Made by a program: the position numbers and the translations under genes. 64,000 nt of DNA from an uncultured Propionivibrio sp. Lineage in GTDB: Bacteria; Pseudomonadota; Gammaproteobacteria; Burkholderiales; Rhodocyclaceae. A model generated the notes under the pieces. The model was given only the letters and a program-made list of their open reading frames with translations. It was not told the DNA's origin and ran no database searches. The stretch is taken from assembly GCF_963666255.1 (NCBI RefSeq), contig NZ_OY762657.1:186001-250000 (forward strand). The letters are read 5' to 3'. Each line of letters starts with the position of its first letter. Position 1 is the stretch's first letter. This document shows positions 1 through 8,853 of the stretch, in pieces.

Positions 1-675
1 GTAACGGAAGTTCGCTGTTGCACCTGGTACAAAGGCAATCCATAAAACGAGTACGGTCAGCACCGAATAAGCCGCTGTTTCCCCCCGGAAAATCGCATCA
101 AAAAAAACTCTGCGATGCTGCTCGCTTTGAAGCCACCAGAACAAGGGCATGGTAACGAAAATTCCAACGCTATCGCCAATCCAGAAACGCATGACAGCGT
201 CGCCCCATTCAGATCTCGGGAGCATATCTGTGATCAGCAATTGGGAAATGAAGAGAAGACTGTTGGCGAGCGACCCGAACACAATGATGCTCGTCCATAA
301 CAGCAGGCTTTTCCGGTCATTGAAGAGACCACCCTCGGGGAAATATCGCTTAAGGCAGAAAGCTATTGCCAGATAGCCAAAACTGAGTACACATCCGAGC
401 CAGAGAGTGACCGACAGCCCGCCAGGGATGTGACGGACAAGGATTTCGCTGGCAACCAGACTGGCGAAGAGTGCGTAGATCGACCCATATCCGTGACGCA
501 CGATAAACAACAGGCCGAGGGCCGGAGCTGGATTCCATGGGGTTACATTCAAATCGAGTAGCGGCGATACGTAGCTTGCCCAGTCGAGCAGTACATAGAG
601 CACGACAAAGAGAAAAGACGCTCCCACCGCCGTCAGCTTCTCCGCAACAGGCCGAAAACCAATCCGATTCGTCAT
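1..675 (-). CDS. MASE1-domain membrane sensor, 3' end cut by window edge
   Basis: The first 225 codons of a minus-strand gene continue past the left edge. The translation is a chain of hydrophobic helices typical of MASE1 sensor modules: an aspartate-containing first helix (VLLDWAS), the family-like segment WNPAPALGLLFIVRHG, and later RFWIGDSVGIFVTMPLFWW. MASE1 domains usually sit ahead of histidine kinase, GGDEF or PAS domains, so the missing part is probably a signalling output. The ATG at 675 was chosen because it opens the long frame directly before the first membrane helix. The gene diverges from the stress/antiporter genes at 873. The output domain cannot be known from this window. Confidence 0.8.
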   Translation of the reverse strand, partial: MTNRIGFRPVAEKLTAVGASFLFVVLYVLLDWASYVSPLLDLNVTPWNPAPALGLLFIVRHGYGSIYALFASLVASEILVRHIPGGLSVTLWLGCVLSFGYLAIAFCLKRYFPEGGLFNDRKSLLLWTSIIVFGSLANSLLFISQLLITDMLPRSEWGDAVMRFWIGDSVGIFVTMPLFWWLQSEQHRRVFFDAIFRGETAAYSVLTVLVLWIAFVPGATANFRY

Positions 676-872
676 GAGCTTTGGACGCAATCACAATAAT
701 TTGAAGACTATGCTAACAGTTCCCTTTCGTTTCTCTAACTGGGTTTACGTGATTGGCTCCGTGAAATTCAGCTGAATCGAATATTTCCCCGCAGACCATC
801 AGGAAATGTTGCTATCACGTACGGGGGTGCCCGAATTTTCAATGCCGCCTGATGCATTTAAGATAACTCGCT

Positions 873-1412
873 ATGAGTAACTCCTCTTTGCGCCAGACAG
901 GAAGCCTGCTACCCGGCCACGAAGACCCCATAACGCAGCGCTTGCTGGTTCCGGTCAAAAACAAGGGCGACTTGAGCCAGGTCATTACCTATGCCATACG
1001 TCGTCGCGCCGAAGGAATGCGCGTTGTCGTTGCCTTCCTGCACGTCGACGAATCACCGATAGTGCCATTGCCCCATGGCGATCGTTCGCGAAGCCAGAAC
1101 TCAGAGGAGCGCAATTCCATCGAGATATTTGGAAATGGAATTCAGATGCTGGAAGGTCTCGACATCCAGTACTTAACTTACTGTCGTTCGGGTTCAGTCG
1201 TCTTTTCAATTCTTGATAGTGCAGAGCAATTGGCGTGTCACGAAATTGTCGTGCCGGCACCTGGGCGATTGCATTTTCGCTGCTTGTCCCGGAATATTGT
1301 TTCTGCACTGCTGGATCGACAGCGTTCAATACGCGTGGTGGCAGTAAACAAGCGAGGGATAGAACAGAAACATGCTGCGCGATGGGAGAGCAACGAAATA
1401 GCCGATTACTGA
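873..1412 (+). CDS. UspA-like small protein upstream of antiporter
   Basis: This 179-residue protein starts its fold near residue 22 with QRLLVPVKNKG, followed by a helix and a strand (MRVVVAFLHVDE). That is the beta-alpha-beta opening of universal stress protein domains. The later G-x2-G-x9-G-S nucleotide-binding motif is not apparent, so ATP binding is doubtful. It lies 18 bp ahead of the YbaL/KefB-type antiporter and is probably co-transcribed with it, which hints at an accessory role in ion or stress homeostasis. Family assignment rests on weak pattern similarity. No strong ribosome binding site precedes the ATG. Confidence 0.6.
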   Translation: MSNSSLRQTGSLLPGHEDPITQRLLVPVKNKGDLSQVITYAIRRRAEGMRVVVAFLHVDESPIVPLPHGDRSRSQNSEERNSIEIFGNGIQMLEGLDIQYLTYCRSGSVVFSILDSAEQLACHEIVVPAPGRLHFRCLSRNIVSALLDRQRSIRVVAVNKRGIEQKHAARWESNEIADY

Positions 1413-1430
1413 TTAGGAAACGAGCACGCA

Positions 1431-3152
1431 ATGGATCATAATATTTCATTGATCACGACCATTTCTGCCGGCTTCGGGGTTGCTCTTGTTCTCGGCATTG
1501 CCTTTGAGCGGATCAAGATTCCTGCGCTGGTTGGCTATCTGGTTGCCGGCATTATCATCGGTCCGGCAACACCAGGATTCGTCGCCGATGTGCATCTCGC
1601 TTCTCAACTATCGGAAATCGGCGTGATGTTACTGATGTTCGGTGTTGGACTGCATTTCTCCCTCAACGATCTGCTGGCCGTCAAGCGTATTGCGCTCCCT
1701 GGCGCGGTGGTACAGATGGCGATGGCCACGGTTCTAGGAATGCTTCTGGCATGGTCATGGGGATGGCATTGGGGTAGTGGTCTGGTTTTCGGAATATCCC
1801 TGTCGTGCGCAAGTACCGTCGTTCTGCTCAAGGCTCTTGAATCGAGAAACGAGGTCGAGACGATGAATGGGCGGATAGCCGTCGGCTGGCTGGTCGTCGA
1901 AGATCTGGCCTGCGTGCTAGTCCTGGTGTTGCTGCCCCCACTCGTTGGCTTTCTTGGTGGCACAAGCGCAGTTGTCAGCGAAGGCAAGCCGCTGTGGATA
2001 GCCATCGGAAAAACTCTGCTGCAGGTTTCCGCCTTCATCGCGCTGATGCTGATCGTTGGTCGTCGCGTATTGCCGTGGCTGTTATGGCAGGTTGCCAGAA
2101 CCGGATCGCGCGAACTGTTCACCTTGTCCATCGTTGCGACGGCGATCGGCATCGCCTATGGAGCCTCTGAACTGTTTAGCGCGTCATTCGCATTAGGCGC
2201 ATTTTTTGCGGGAATGGTGATGCGGGAATCGAAGTTCAGTCATCGCGCTGCCCAGGAATCGTTGCCGCTACGCGACGCATTTTCGGTTCTATTTTTCGTT
2301 TCCGTTGGCATGTTGTTTGAACCGAGTGTCCTGATAGACGCGCCTATGCAGGTCGCTTGTGTGGTTGCGATCATTGTTTTCGGAAAAACATTGGCCGCGC
2401 TGGCCTTGGTCATTGCTTTTCGCTACCCGCTCAACACCGCTTTGACTGTTGCCGTCAGCCTGGCACAAATCGGCGAGTTCTCGTTTATTCTGGCGGGGCT
2501 TGGTGTGTCGCTCGGGGTGCTGCCTGCAGAGGGGATGAATCTGGTGCTCGCAGGCGCACTGATTTCGATTGCTCTTAATCCATTCATTTTTGCCGCGCTC
2601 AATCCCTTGCGGTCGTGGATACTCAGCCGGTCTGAACTGGCCAGGCAACTGGAACGACGAGATGATCCCTACGCCGAACTGCCGGAGGACACAGAGCGCA
2701 AATATCTTGACGGGCAGGTCGTGCTTGTCGGTTACGGAAAAATCGGAGAACAGATCGCCGGGGCATTAGATACTCGCGGCATTCCCTATGTGGTTGCGGA
2801 ACGGAATCGGGATCTGGTTGAAGGCCTGCGCAAGAACGGAGTTGCCGCCGTTTCGGGCAATGCGGCAGACCCTCCCGTGCTGATTCAGGCGCACATTGCC
2901 AATGCCGCCATGTTAGTGCTGGCGATGTCCGATCCGCTGGATATCCGACTCATGATAGAGACGGCACGAGCCCTCAACCCTGACATTGAGATCGTTGTGC
3001 GAATGCAAAATGACGATGCGTGCCAATTGCTGCGTAAGGAAGGGACATGCACCGTTTTTGCCTGCGAGGAAGAACTGGCCAAAGGTATGACTGGCCACAT
3101 TCTTCACCGCTTTTCACCTCCCAACTTGGGGGCTGAACACAGTCATGGTTGA
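1431..3152 (+). CDS. YbaL/KefB-type cation/proton antiporter (CPA2) with RCK domain
   Basis: The 573-residue product has the CPA2 layout: about 12 membrane helices over residues 1-390, then a cytosolic TrkA-N/RCK nucleotide-binding domain beginning near residue 428 with the Rossmann motif VGYGKIG. Segments such as LVGYLVAGIIIGPATPGF, MLLMFGVGLHFSL and FALGAFFAGMV closely match the E. coli YbaL type rather than glutathione-gated KefC. The likely role is K+ (or Na+)/H+ exchange across the inner membrane, gated by a nucleotide. AGGAAA lies upstream of the ATG. The gene ends 18 bp from the convergent stop of the tandem UspA gene. Confidence 0.9.
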   Translation: MDHNISLITTISAGFGVALVLGIAFERIKIPALVGYLVAGIIIGPATPGFVADVHLASQLSEIGVMLLMFGVGLHFSLNDLLAVKRIALPGAVVQMAMATVLGMLLAWSWGWHWGSGLVFGISLSCASTVVLLKALESRNEVETMNGRIAVGWLVVEDLACVLVLVLLPPLVGFLGGTSAVVSEGKPLWIAIGKTLLQVSAFIALMLIVGRRVLPWLLWQVARTGSRELFTLSIVATAIGIAYGASELFSASFALGAFFAGMVMRESKFSHRAAQESLPLRDAFSVLFFVSVGMLFEPSVLIDAPMQVACVVAIIVFGKTLAALALVIAFRYPLNTALTVAVSLAQIGEFSFILAGLGVSLGVLPAEGMNLVLAGALISIALNPFIFAALNPLRSWILSRSELARQLERRDDPYAELPEDTERKYLDGQVVLVGYGKIGEQIAGALDTRGIPYVVAERNRDLVEGLRKNGVAAVSGNAADPPVLIQAHIANAAMLVLAMSDPLDIRLMIETARALNPDIEIVVRMQNDDACQLLRKEGTCTVFACEEELAKGMTGHILHRFSPPNLGAEHSHG

Positions 3153-3170
3153 TGTGTTTGCTTTCTTGTC

Positions 3171-4055
3171 TTACACAGTAACCAAGATGTCGCATCGTGA
3201 TTTTGTCACAACCTGACGAGTCACACTTCCGACAAGCAGGTTTTCAAACATGCCTTCGCCATGCTTCCCCATGACGATCAGGTCACATTTTCTGAGCGTT
3301 TCCTGGGCAAGAATATGCAACGAGGGCTTTCCGTGAATTGCCAGGAAATTTGCTCGTTGAATGGGTATCTCTGCTTGCCGGCACAATCCCCGTAGCTTGT
3401 GTATCACCTCTTGTCGCGCGGCGGTCCTGTAGGTCCGGATCGTATCCTTTCCTATGCCGGCATAGCGCAGTTTGCCTTCAAACGGAGCCTCAAACGCGTG
3501 CAATAGCGATATTTCATTCTCAGGAGTGATCAGACGCGCACTTAGAACCGATCGCAGGGAAATTTCCGTAAAATCAACCGGCACGAGTACGGATCGATAT
3601 GCATCAGTTGCCGGGTTCTTAATCACGAGAAATGGACAGGGGGCTTTGGTCGTCAGCCTTTCCGCAGTTGACCCAAGCAGAAAATGCCTCATCAGGCTTG
3701 CGCCGCAGAAGCCGATGATGAGCAAATCGGCACGCAGGGCATTTGCACAATTTGTGATGCTCGTGACCAAGGAGCCAGATGCCACATGACTACCAACGGG
3801 GATACCGTGCTGTTCCCGAATTTTTCCGGCTAGCGTTTGCAGTTTATTCGTGGCGGCATCAAGCAGGTTTCCATTCGTCTCCGGTGAAACGCCTTCTGAG
3901 AGCTGCTGTAGCTTGTCCAGTAAAGCCGGCGTAAGCACATGGATGAGATGGAGATGTGCGCCCGTGAATTTGGCAATCCGGACCGCGCGTTCGATGGCAC
4001 AACCAGCCATTTGAGAAAAGTCTGTTGCGACTAATAGCCGTTGTAGTGAAGCCAT
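3171..4055 (-). CDS. Tandem universal stress protein (two UspA domains)
   Basis: The protein (about 294 residues) contains two UspA domains. Each carries an ATP-binding signature G-x2-G-x9-G-S: GFCGASLMRHFLLGS in the first half and GKHGEGMFENLLVGS in the second. The N-terminus LQRLLVATDFS is the usual opening strand. I chose the ATG at 4055 because GAGGA is well spaced before it; an in-frame ATG at 4070 lacks that support. It probably acts as a cytosolic ATP-binding stress protein, consistent with the adjacent antiporter and UspA-like genes. It is convergent with the antiporter gene. Confidence 0.88.
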   Translation of the reverse strand: MASLQRLLVATDFSQMAGCAIERAVRIAKFTGAHLHLIHVLTPALLDKLQQLSEGVSPETNGNLLDAATNKLQTLAGKIREQHGIPVGSHVASGSLVTSITNCANALRADLLIIGFCGASLMRHFLLGSTAERLTTKAPCPFLVIKNPATDAYRSVLVPVDFTEISLRSVLSARLITPENEISLLHAFEAPFEGKLRYAGIGKDTIRTYRTAARQEVIHKLRGLCRQAEIPIQRANFLAIHGKPSLHILAQETLRKCDLIVMGKHGEGMFENLLVGSVTRQVVTKSRCDILVTV

Positions 4056-4544
4056 ATGTATTCCTCGCACTCATCAACTTGTGTCACGCGAGTCTTCGTG
4101 TTTCGGTCAGCGATTTGCCCTGACCTCACGAATTTCCGCATACGAGCAATCGTATTCAAAAGTGCCTGGAAATGAATCAGTATGCCGCGTAGGTGTTCTA
4201 CTTATGGCGAGACAGTTGAATATTCTCATCAAGAGCGCCACGGATTGGCCGAGTCGTCAGATGCGCGCCAGTCGAATTTCAAAACGCTCACGACACGCAC
4301 GACGCACAGATTGCGGAGGCGCAGGGCGGTGGCTCGCCTGGTTCGAAACGCGGGTGGCTGCGGCCGGAAACCGGCCAAAACGGTCGCATCACGGATGGCG
4401 TCACTCGGGCGGCAATGCAGGGGAAAGCGATCGTCTGGTCTCTGACGTCCTTGTACCGTCGCTTCCCGATTCAGTGAACTCACGCAACCGTCGCTTGGTC
4501 AGGATTCGCTGCCTGACAAAACGGCTCGTCGGACTTTTTTGCGT
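4056..4544. other. Intergenic stretch without recognisable gene
   Basis: Between the tandem UspA start and the decayed VOC gene there are about 490 bases. Open frames exist on both strands, but their translations are Arg/Ser-rich, resemble no family I know and lack good ribosome binding sites. The left part should hold the promoter of the UspA gene. Nothing else could be supported. Confidence 0.5.
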
Positions 4545-4975
4545 CTAATCCTCGGGTAACAACTGCGGGTTCCACACCACCTCCCACAGGTGGCCATCGG
4601 GGTCTTGAAAGTAGCCTGCGTAGCCCCCCCCCCCGGAAAGTCTCTTGTGCCGTTTTTACGATCAAGGCTCCGGCAATCTTCGCTTGCTCCATAACCGTAT
4701 CAACCTCTGCCCTGGATCTGACATTATGCCCAAGGGTGAACTCGGTTGGCGCTGCGATGCCCAGAGGGATCGCGGTGTCGTGAGCGATGCTCCTGCGCGG
4801 CCAGAGTGCGAGTTTCAATCCTGCCTGCAGGTCAATAAAAGCCGCGGCGAATAGCCGCAACGATGTCACTTTCCCGCCGATCCGGGGCTTTTCGCCGGTG
4901 AGCAAGGTGATGGCGGTGACGCGCGCAAGCGAGTCGGAAAAAATCACCAACGCCTTCCTCGGGATTCTTCTTGCC
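4545..4975 (-). pseudogene. Decayed VOC/glyoxalase-fold protein
   Basis: Minus-strand translation shows pieces of a vicinal-oxygen-chelate protein: AGLKLALWPR, then TEFTLGHNVRSRAEVD and KIAGALIVKTAQETF. After a run of eleven C (4624-4634 on the plus strand) the frame shifts, and the characteristic C-terminus AGYFQDPDGHLWEVVWNPQ follows in another frame, ending at TAG. The expected 5' part (beta-alpha-beta ahead of LQAGLKLALWPR) is present only as degraded sequence. A one-base expansion in the homopolymer explains the main break. A sequencing error there is possible, but the eroded 5' end argues for a real pseudogene. Confidence 0.72.
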
Positions 4976-5088
4976 AACGCCGAGTAGACGCAACCGGACC
5001 GTTGCCGGGCGTCATGCTTCTTCACCACCGGGAAGCGCCGGTTGCAGACACGCGCCGGTCCGCGCTTCACCCGATACGCAAAAATCAT

Positions 5089-5112
5089 AAAAAAGGCCGG
5101 GAGCGGCCCGGC
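5089..5112 (-). terminator. Rho-independent terminator after RNase HI gene
   Basis: Read on the minus strand, a 6-bp GC stem (GCCGGG/CCCGGC, loop of five) is followed by six T residues. It sits just downstream of the RNase HI stop at 5123. Confidence 0.8.
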
Positions 5113-5122
5113 TTTGCGCCCG

Positions 5123-5773
5123 TCAATCGAGGAACAGCGCCTCCCTCAGGGCGGCAGGCAATAGCTGGCGATGCCAGTAGTCGTCGTGGCCGAAATTGTT
5201 GGGAACGCGGAGCACGACCCCCTTCTCGATCGCCAGTTGCGTCGGCTTGCCGTTCTCGCGCAACTTCGCCTTCGTCATTTTCTTGCCGAGCGCGACGGAC
5301 GAGAGCCCGAACGGCTTGGCGATCTCCGAGATCTTCATCCACACCGCGCGATCGATGGCATCGGCATCGATCACGCCGAGCGCCCGTTTGCTGAGGACGT
5401 CCGCCTCGGTATTCTCGGTTCTCGCCACCCAGCACAGTTTGACGTTCGGGATCTGGGCCTTGAGCGACACCGCCGTCTGGCACAGCGGCACCAGTTCCTT
5501 CGCCTTGATCAGCCAGGCGCCATTGACCTGATTGATGACGAGCTGACTGTCGCCATAAACGATCAGGTCTTTGACCCCCGCCTGGATCGCCGCGTCGAGC
5601 ACCGCCATGAGCGCGGTGTATTCGGCCTCGTTGTTCGTGCCGTGTCCGATCTCTTCGCAGATCTCGATCAATTCCCCATCCGGGCCCTTGAGGACCCCGC
5701 CGATGCCGCGAATCCCCGGGTTCGTTCCCTTGGTTGCACCGTCAAACCAGGCTTTCCAGGTATTCTCTTTCAT
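5123..5773 (-). CDS. Ribonuclease HI family protein with C-terminal extension
   Basis: The 216-residue product hydrolyses the RNA strand of RNA/DNA hybrids by family assignment. The four acidic positions are visible: Asp in WFDGATKG, Glu in NNEAEYTAL, Asp in VYGDSQLVINQV and Asp in TENTEADVLSKRAL. The form resembles plant/archaeal-type RNase HI more than E. coli RnhA. About 80 residues follow the catalytic core; KISEIAKPFGLSSVALGKKM within them may be a small nucleic-acid-binding helix pair. The ATG at 5773 follows GGGGAG and begins the RNase H beta strand; upstream in-frame codons encode no family sequence. A terminator follows. Confidence 0.85.
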   Translation of the reverse strand: MKENTWKAWFDGATKGTNPGIRGIGGVLKGPDGELIEICEEIGHGTNNEAEYTALMAVLDAAIQAGVKDLIVYGDSQLVINQVNGAWLIKAKELVPLCQTAVSLKAQIPNVKLCWVARTENTEADVLSKRALGVIDADAIDRAVWMKISEIAKPFGLSSVALGKKMTKAKLRENGKPTQLAIEKGVVLRVPNNFGHDDYWHRQLLPAALREALFLD

Positions 5774-5928
5774 GCACTCCCCGCCTCTCCGATAACGCGC
5801 GCTGCCGGCGGCAAGGTAAGACACCCCGCCACTCCATGATCCCGCAAGGTTTGCGATGCTAGCCCGGGAAAGCCCGTCTGTGAACTGCGGATTGCATCGG
5901 CGGCGCAGACCGTACGGATCGTGCCATG

Positions 5929-5963
5929 AAAAAAGACGACGCCCGCACACGGCAGGCGTCGTC
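5929..5963 (-). terminator. Strong rho-independent terminator after alkene reductase
   Basis: On the minus strand a 9-bp perfect stem (GACGACGCC/GGCGTCGTC) with an 11-nt loop is followed by six T residues, 23 bp beyond the stop of the Old Yellow Enzyme gene. Confidence 0.9.
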
Positions 5964-5985
5964 CCGGGAACTGCGTCTGAAGCGA

Positions 5986-7071
5986 TCAGCGCGACGCGCG
6001 TTCGGCCTGTTCCAGCGTCGGGTAATCGGTGTATCCGGTCACCGGGTCGCTCAGCCCATAGCCGTGGAAACTCTCGGGTCGCGCCGGATTGAGCGGCGCC
6101 TGCTTGAGCAGACGCAGCGGCAGATCGGGATTGGCGATGAAATCCTTGCCGAAGGCGACCGCATCGGCCTCGCCGGCGGCGATCACCTGTTCGGCCGCGT
6201 CGCGGGTCAGCGACTCGTTGGCGATATAGACGCCGCCGAATGCCGCCTTGAGTTGCGGCCCCAGGCGCGGCGCAGCGACCGATTCGCGCGCAAAGATAAA
6301 GGCGATCTTGCGCTTACCCAACTCACGCGCAACGTAGCTGAACGTCGCCAGCGGATCGCTGTCGCCCATGGTGTGGGCATCGCAGCGCGGCGCCAGATGG
6401 ACGCCGACGCGGCCGGCACCCCAGACGCCGATGGCGGCATCGGTAACTTCGAGGAGCAGACGCGCCCGGTTCTCGATCGACCCGCCATAACGGTCGGTGC
6501 GCCGGTTGGTGCTGTCCTGAAGGAACTGATCGAGCAGATAGCCGTTGGCGCCGTGCACCTCGACGCCGTCGAATCCGGCGAGCTTGGCATTCTCGGCCCC
6601 TCGGCGATAGGCCTCGACGATGGCCGGGATCTCTTCGGTTTCCAGCGCACGCGGCAGGACGTACGGCCGCTTCGGGCGCAGCAGGCTGACATGCCCTTCC
6701 GGCGCCAGGGCGCTGGGCGCGACGGGCAAGGCCCCGTCCAGGAAGTCCGGGTGCGAAACCCGGCCGACATGCCACAGTTGCAGGAAGATTCGTCCGCCCG
6801 CCGCATGCACGGCCTGCGTCACCCGCTTCCAGCCTTCGATCTGTTCCGCCGACCAGATGCCGGGGGTATCGGGATAACCGACGCCCATCGGCGTGACCGA
6901 GGTCGCCTCGGTCAGGATCAGCCCGGCGCTTGCGCGCTGCACGTAATACTCGGCCATCAGCGCGTTGGGGACGCGCCCCTCGCTGGCCCGGCAACGGGTC
7001 AGCGGAGCCATGAGGACACGATTCGGCAGGTTCAGGTCGCCCACCTGAACGGGGGTAAATAAGACGCTCAT
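5986..7071 (-). CDS. Old Yellow Enzyme family alkene reductase (NemA-like)
   Basis: This 361-residue FMN-dependent ene-reductase probably reduces activated C=C bonds or nitro compounds with NAD(P)H. Family marks are the N-terminal LPNRVLMAPLTRCRA, the His of LQLWHVGRVSH, the substrate/FMN segment FDGVEVHGANGYLLDQFLQD and RTDRYGGSIENR, followed by late phosphate-binding glycines. The start at 7071 (MSVLFTP) follows GAGAGGGAGAA and matches the usual N-terminus. The longer in-frame start at 7176 adds unrelated residues. A strong terminator ends it, so it is probably monocistronic. Confidence 0.92.
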   Translation of the reverse strand: MSVLFTPVQVGDLNLPNRVLMAPLTRCRASEGRVPNALMAEYYVQRASAGLILTEATSVTPMGVGYPDTPGIWSAEQIEGWKRVTQAVHAAGGRIFLQLWHVGRVSHPDFLDGALPVAPSALAPEGHVSLLRPKRPYVLPRALETEEIPAIVEAYRRGAENAKLAGFDGVEVHGANGYLLDQFLQDSTNRRTDRYGGSIENRARLLLEVTDAAIGVWGAGRVGVHLAPRCDAHTMGDSDPLATFSYVARELGKRKIAFIFARESVAAPRLGPQLKAAFGGVYIANESLTRDAAEQVIAAGEADAVAFGKDFIANPDLPLRLLKQAPLNPARPESFHGYGLSDPVTGYTDYPTLEQAERASR

Positions 7072-7138
7072 CGGAAATTCTCCCTCTCGGATTCGATAGT
7101 CATGCGGAAACAAGTGACAAAAGACAACGCCTCCGGCA

Positions 7139-7666
7139 TTAGGTTGCATCCATCGCGGCCGGGCTCTTTTTTTCACCCTGATGCAGGCGATAGATCGTGA
7201 TCGCGCTCATCACCGCAATGACACTTTCCATGACCGTGCCGCTGATCGACCCGGTCAGGAGGTTATTGATCAGCCAGAACAGCGTACAGACGAACATTGC
7301 ATAGCGGAGACGCAGGCCGTTCAGGCGAAACATCGAGACCGTGGCGATCGCCGTCGCCGCCAGGGGGATGACGTTCCAGGCTGCCTTGACGAGCCAGAAC
7401 CCGAGCATCACGTTGGCGGCCACCAGGATGAGCGCCGCCCACATCGAGCGCGTGCGCAAGGACACCAGGTTGCGCAGGGCCGACAGCAGGGTTCCCGCCA
7501 TGCCGGCGGGATTACCCATCAGGAACAGATGGGTCGCATAACAGAGGTTCTGAAGCGTCAGCCACAGCTTGAATTGCTTGTCGTGCTTGCGGGAGAAAGT
7601 CACCATGCTCAGCATCAGCGTGGCATGGCCAAACATCTGAGCGGTCGAGAAAAAATCGTGCGTCAT
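7139..7666 (-). CDS. YgjV-family inner membrane protein
   Basis: The protein has about 175 residues and five or six predicted membrane helices. Its pattern matches the YgjV/Imp family: an early helix with MVTFSRKHDKQFKLWL, then LFLMGNPAGMAGTLLSALRN, LRTRSMW and a late helix LFWLINNLLTGSISGTVME. No biochemical function is established for the family. The ATG at 7666 (MTHDFFS) was preferred because upstream in-frame residues are Arg-rich and not membrane-like. It is divergent from the lipoprotein/sigma-factor operon. Confidence 0.8.
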   Translation of the reverse strand: MTHDFFSTAQMFGHATLMLSMVTFSRKHDKQFKLWLTLQNLCYATHLFLMGNPAGMAGTLLSALRNLVSLRTRSMWAALILVAANVMLGFWLVKAAWNVIPLAATAIATVSMFRLNGLRLRYAMFVCTLFWLINNLLTGSISGTVMESVIAVMSAITIYRLHQGEKKSPAAMDAT

Positions 7667-7951
7667 CGATCGTCGGCTGGGGCGCCGGGGTTCCTGAAGA
7701 AACCGATAGCATAACCCCGGATGCAGCGCCCGGCGACCCGCGCGCATTCCAGCGCTCATTCCACCAATCTCTCCCGTCCCCGATCGCGACCGACTCGCCC
7801 CCGATTGTCCCGGCTTTCGTTCGCCGATTCGCGTGGCAACGGCAACTCTGCGGCCAAAAGAAATGTCGAAGGAACGGGAATATTCCGACCCGTGGGCACG
7901 TTAACGGTCATGAAGACGCAGACCCCGCAACCCCACCCAGGAGGAAACGAC

Positions 7952-8341
7952 ATGAACATCATCAGGACAACGGCACCACTGGTGTTATCCGCCGCGCTGC
8001 TGGCCGCATGTGCCGGCTATGGAACGCAGACGGCCGGGCCGGCGATGGTTGCCGATGGAATACTCACCGGCGCGAACGGCATGGCCCTCTATACCTTCGA
8101 CAAGGACGCCACCGGCAGCGGCAAGAGCGTCTGCAACGGCCCCTGCGCGACAAACTGGCCGCCCTTGTTCGTCACCGAAGGCGCGTCGGCCGGCAACGAC
8201 TACAGCATCGTGGTCCGTGACGACGGCATGAAACAATGGGCCTATAAAGGCAAACCGCTGTATTTCTGGGTCAAGGACCAGAAACCCGGCGACAGGACCG
8301 GTGACGGCGTCAACAACGCCTGGCGTGTCGCCAAACCCTGA
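7952..8341 (+). CDS. COG4315-type secreted lipoprotein
   Basis: The 129-residue protein has a lipoprotein signal peptide with lipobox LAAC ending at Cys20. It then carries the repeat typical of COG4315 proteins: GMALYTFDKD with SVCNGPCATNWPP, and a second copy around GKPLYFWVKDQKPGD. The role is unknown; such proteins are exported and often sit beside ECF sigma factors. The start follows GGAGGAAACGAC. The sigma factor gene begins 5 bp downstream, so they form one operon, and the lipoprotein may be a target or input of that system. Confidence 0.88.
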   Translation: MNIIRTTAPLVLSAALLAACAGYGTQTAGPAMVADGILTGANGMALYTFDKDATGSGKSVCNGPCATNWPPLFVTEGASAGNDYSIVVRDDGMKQWAYKGKPLYFWVKDQKPGDRTGDGVNNAWRVAKP

Positions 8342-8346
8342 CCCCC

Positions 8347-8853
8347 ATGGACAGCCTCGCGATCCTGGCCGTGCTGCCGCGTCTGCGCCGTTATGCGCGC
8401 GCGCTGGCCGGCAGTCGCGAGGCGGCCGACGATCTGGTCCAGGACACCCTGGAACGCGCCTGGTCGCGGCTATCCCAATGGCAACCGGGAAGCGATCTGC
8501 GCGCGTGGCTGTTTTCGATCATGCATAACGTACGGATTGACCAGATGCGGCGGCAGGCGCCGCCGGAGGCGTCGCTTGAGGAAGACGCCATCGACCTGCC
8601 GGTGCGCGCCACCCAGTCGGACCGGATCGAAGTCTCTGACCTCGAAGCGGCGCTCGCTGCGCTGCCGGACGAGCAACGCGCGGTCGTGCTGCTCGTCGCG
8701 CTCGAGGACATGCGTTACGCCGACGTCGCCGCGACGCTGGACATCCCGATCGGCACCGTGATGTCCCGCCTCGCACGGGGCCGCGAACGCCTGCGCCAGA
8801 TCCTCGACCATGACCACCACGCCCACCCTGTTCAGCTGAAGATAGTGCGATGA
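8347..8853 (+). CDS. ECF-family RNA polymerase sigma factor
   Basis: The 168-residue protein contains sigma-70 region 2 (AADDLVQDTLERAWSRL, then DLRAWLFSIMHNVRIDQMRR) and region 4 (LPDEQRAVVLLVALEDMRYADVAATLDIPIGTVMSRLARGRERL). There is no region 1 or 3, as usual for ECF factors. It should direct RNA polymerase to a stress or envelope regulon. Its last four bases overlap the start of the anti-sigma gene (ATGA), implying translational coupling. Confidence 0.93.
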   Translation: MDSLAILAVLPRLRRYARALAGSREAADDLVQDTLERAWSRLSQWQPGSDLRAWLFSIMHNVRIDQMRRQAPPEASLEEDAIDLPVRATQSDRIEVSDLEAALAALPDEQRAVVLLVALEDMRYADVAATLDIPIGTVMSRLARGRERLRQILDHDHHAHPVQLKIVR

